Assembly: GCA_019693395.1 (NCBI GenBank)
Contig: JAAMXP010001820.1
Span: 1 to 26,662, forward strand
Length of the DNA stretch: 26,662 nt
Reading direction: 5' to 3'
DNA from: Ettlia oleoabundans
Lineage: Eukaryota; Chlorophyta; Chlorophyceae; Chlamydomonadales
This document shows positions 24,859-26,662 of this stretch, in pieces. Both the position numbers and the translations under genes were made by a program. Position 1 is the stretch's first letter. The number at the start of each line of letters is the position of its first letter. Below the pieces are notes generated by a model. The model was not told the DNA's origin, did not search any database, and saw only the letters and a program-made list of their open reading frames with translations.

Positions 24859-26451
24859 TCAAAATGCGCCAATGCGGGCGCTGGCACTCTGGAAACCACC
24901 AGCAAAGCCGCCGCCAGGCTGGGCGGCTGCAGTGCCGCCCCCTGCACCGCCCCCTGCGCCACCCCGCATGCCACCCCTGCAGGAACACAGAAAGGTTGAT
25001 GTGTAACCAGAACCTCAGGCTGCAAGCTGCCTTGTGGAAAGCCTCGCTATCAACATTACCCACACACCTGCATGTAAGTTCGCTGGCAGCAGGCTGACGT
25101 GCATATATGGCTATGGGCTTTTATGGGTCAGCCTCCAATAGTTCAATCCACCCCTCACCTGAAAAAGGGCCTGGCAGGCGGCTCGCGGTTCTTGCGGTTC
25201 TTGCGCGAGCGCACGCGCACAACGCGGGAGTGGATGGCGGCAGAAACCGAGTAGTAGACCTTTCTGCACGGTACAACATGGCGTGGAAGAGGCACTCAGA
25301 TCGGGAACGTGGGGGTGCATGGGGGAGGCTGCAGCTGGCAACAGGAGCTGTACGTTCGCAGGCCACTCGCGTCAACTACACACGCTTCTCAACCACTTCT
25401 GCCCCTTCCCCTGCAGTCACCCAGTGGAAGGCGCAGCCAACACCTACCTTTTCATATAATAATGGCCCCAAGGAACAGAAGAACGCTGATGTTGGAATGA
25501 TCAGTGCAGGTACAATTCCTCCCACCTGTACATCTTGGGCAGGGCATAGCCCTCCAACGGGCAGGCGTCAGAGATGTCCCGCAGGGCCGATGCATCCACA
25601 ATGTTGCGCACCTGGTAGCGGCGGCAGGGGGTGGGGTGGACGCCGGCTAGGTTTGGCTTGTGGGTTTGCAGGGAGACGGTTGGGAAGAGGGCCCCGGCAG
25701 CAGAGATATGCAGGCCCATGTGCAACCAGCAGCCACCGCGTCAAAGCTGAGAAGCACCAGTGTGCATCCCTGCAGCTCACTTGGAACCGCTTAATCGCCT
25801 TGTCCTTGGGCACCTGCAGCAATAAGGTATGCCCATCACATTAATGCCAACCTGTCGAAAAGGCGAAGAATCAGTGGCTGCGGGCAATACTGGTGGCAGC
25901 AGCAAGCAGGCGGCTGCTAAGGCGTGCGGTGCGTGTGGCAGCAGCAGTAGTACATGCAGCACCCGCACCGCCTCACCATGGCAGCGCTGGTCTCGCAGCG
26001 CACACGCTTCACCTGCACCAGAGCGTGTACGGCAGGCCAACAGAAGGATGCAAGTATATGGCAGCAACACCCGGGGAATAGATCACTCAGTCCAAGCGTG
26101 GCTTGTAGCCCCAGCTGCATGCAGTAGCTGATACTTTGAAACAGTTGGCTGGGCTACTCACGTGGCCCCTGCCTTTCTTGTTCCTGCATGAGAGTGATGG
26201 AAACATGTGGGTACCAATGCACCAACACATTGCAAACCACCAGTGCATTGGATTGCGCTGAGCAGGCGGTCGCCGACGGATTCACCATGCCGCAATCCCG
26301 CCCTGCCCACTTCGGCGTTGGTGGCAGCATTGCCCCTGCCACAAACTGCTAATCGCTGGAAGCAGCCTTGGACGGGCCGTCTGAGCAAGTTGAGGCCAAG
26401 TCCAGTGCTTGCTGAACCTTACCTGCCGTGGTTGCGCCTCTTCACGGTCAT
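24859..26451 (-). CDS. RPS26: Small-subunit ribosomal protein eS26 (RPS26)
   Basis: This protein sits on the platform of the cytosolic 40S subunit near the mRNA exit channel. Seven exons with agreeing phases encode 142 residues: 26451-26423, 26183-26162, 26012-25977, 25813-25781, 25611-25526, 25263-25159, 24976-24859 (stop TGA). It starts MTVKRRNHGRNKKGRGH, runs through VPKDKAIKRFQVRNIVDAS and AAIHSRVVRVRSRKNRKNRE, and matches the family along residues 1-100 without gaps. The zinc ribbon normally uses Cys23, Cys26, Cys74 and Cys77. Here Cys23 is kept, while the others are Ser26, Ser74 and Ala77, so zinc binding is unlikely. After NREPPARPFF the usual basic end is replaced by a 38-residue Gly/Ala-rich tail from a separate last exon. 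Canonical GT-AG introns and an undamaged frame argue that it is functional. Confidence 0.95.
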
Positions 26452-26662
26452 TCTCCTAGAATTCGGGTTCCAGAGCGGGCAGGGCGCAGAAAAGCATTGT
26501 GTCGGACAAGGCGGAGTTGATGGAGCCGGTGCCGTTGGAAAGCACGGCGTGCATGACAGAAGAGCTTGCGAAAGGTGCGGCGCCTGGCACCTGGTGCCTC
26601 TTTATCTCTCCTCTATGGTGCCTTTAGTTAAAAACCCCTACGTTGAATGAACCTGAGTAGCC
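26452..26662. promoter_or_regulatory. RPS26 upstream region, probably a bidirectional promoter
   Basis: RPS26 starts at 26451 on the minus strand, and a possible plus-strand exon begins at about 26520, leaving only about 70 bp between them. The RPS26 leader just before its ATG is AATTCTAGGAGA. No TATA box is seen. Confidence 0.35.
26520..26574 (+). CDS. Possible first exon of a divergent gene, cut by window edge
   Basis: From the ATG at 26520 the frame reads MEPVPLESTACMTEELAK and then meets a plausible donor, G|GTGCGG, at 26575. The same frame is open upstream of the ATG (KSIVSDKAEL). The acidic composition and position, divergent from RPS26, suggest a gene start, but nothing identifies it. 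Confidence 0.25.

Noticed and set aside
25107..25844. 245-codon plus-strand open frame
   Set aside because: It is antisense to conserved RPS26 exons and their introns.

Overview
The window looks like nuclear DNA of a green alga, most likely a chlorophycean of the Chlamydomonas/Scenedesmus kind. Four things point there. Protein-coding genes are cut into many short exons with (C/T)GCAG acceptors. TGTAA, the chlorophycean poly(A) signal, lies shortly after several stop codons. The protein families are eukaryotic. A minus-strand piece of nuclear 18S rRNA has a helix-44 tip that resembles volvocalean sequences from memory. All gene models were built by hand from reading frame, splice sites and intron phase. 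None rests on a transcript or a database search.

Layout. Positions 1-5145 (minus): a mitochondrial-type GUF1/EF4 translation GTPase in 17 exons, with its C-terminus beyond the left edge. Positions 5639-9042 (plus): an F-box-like/leucine-rich-repeat gene that carries an apparent 2-bp frameshift and an in-frame TAG that may be an intron end. Positions 9429-10245 (plus): a clean three-exon gene for a 91-residue charged protein. Positions 10638-13467 (plus): a six-exon gene for a predicted C-tail-anchored membrane protein, with a 42-bp coding minisatellite and a long (CTTG)n array in one intron. Positions 14128-17447 (plus): a nine-exon secreted class-3 lipase with a complete catalytic triad. Positions 18045-20923 (minus): an unrecognised Ala/Gln-rich protein with a GC-AG intron. 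Positions 21222-21379 (minus): the isolated 18S rRNA fragment. Positions 21513-23797 (minus): an unrecognised multi-exon coding region. Positions 23904-24550 (plus): a weak coding candidate. Positions 24859-26451 (minus): ribosomal protein eS26 (RPS26) in seven exons. From 26520 (plus): a possible first exon of a divergent gene.

Functionally this is an ordinary eukaryotic gene neighbourhood and not an operon or a defence island. Two genes serve translation (GUF1 in mitochondria, eS26 in the cytosolic small subunit) and one is a secreted lipase. The rest cannot be assigned. The points most worth a second look are an eS26 that has lost three of its four zinc-ribbon cysteines and has a Gly-rich tail, the stray diverged 18S fragment, the well-supported GC-AG introns, and the damaged LRR gene.
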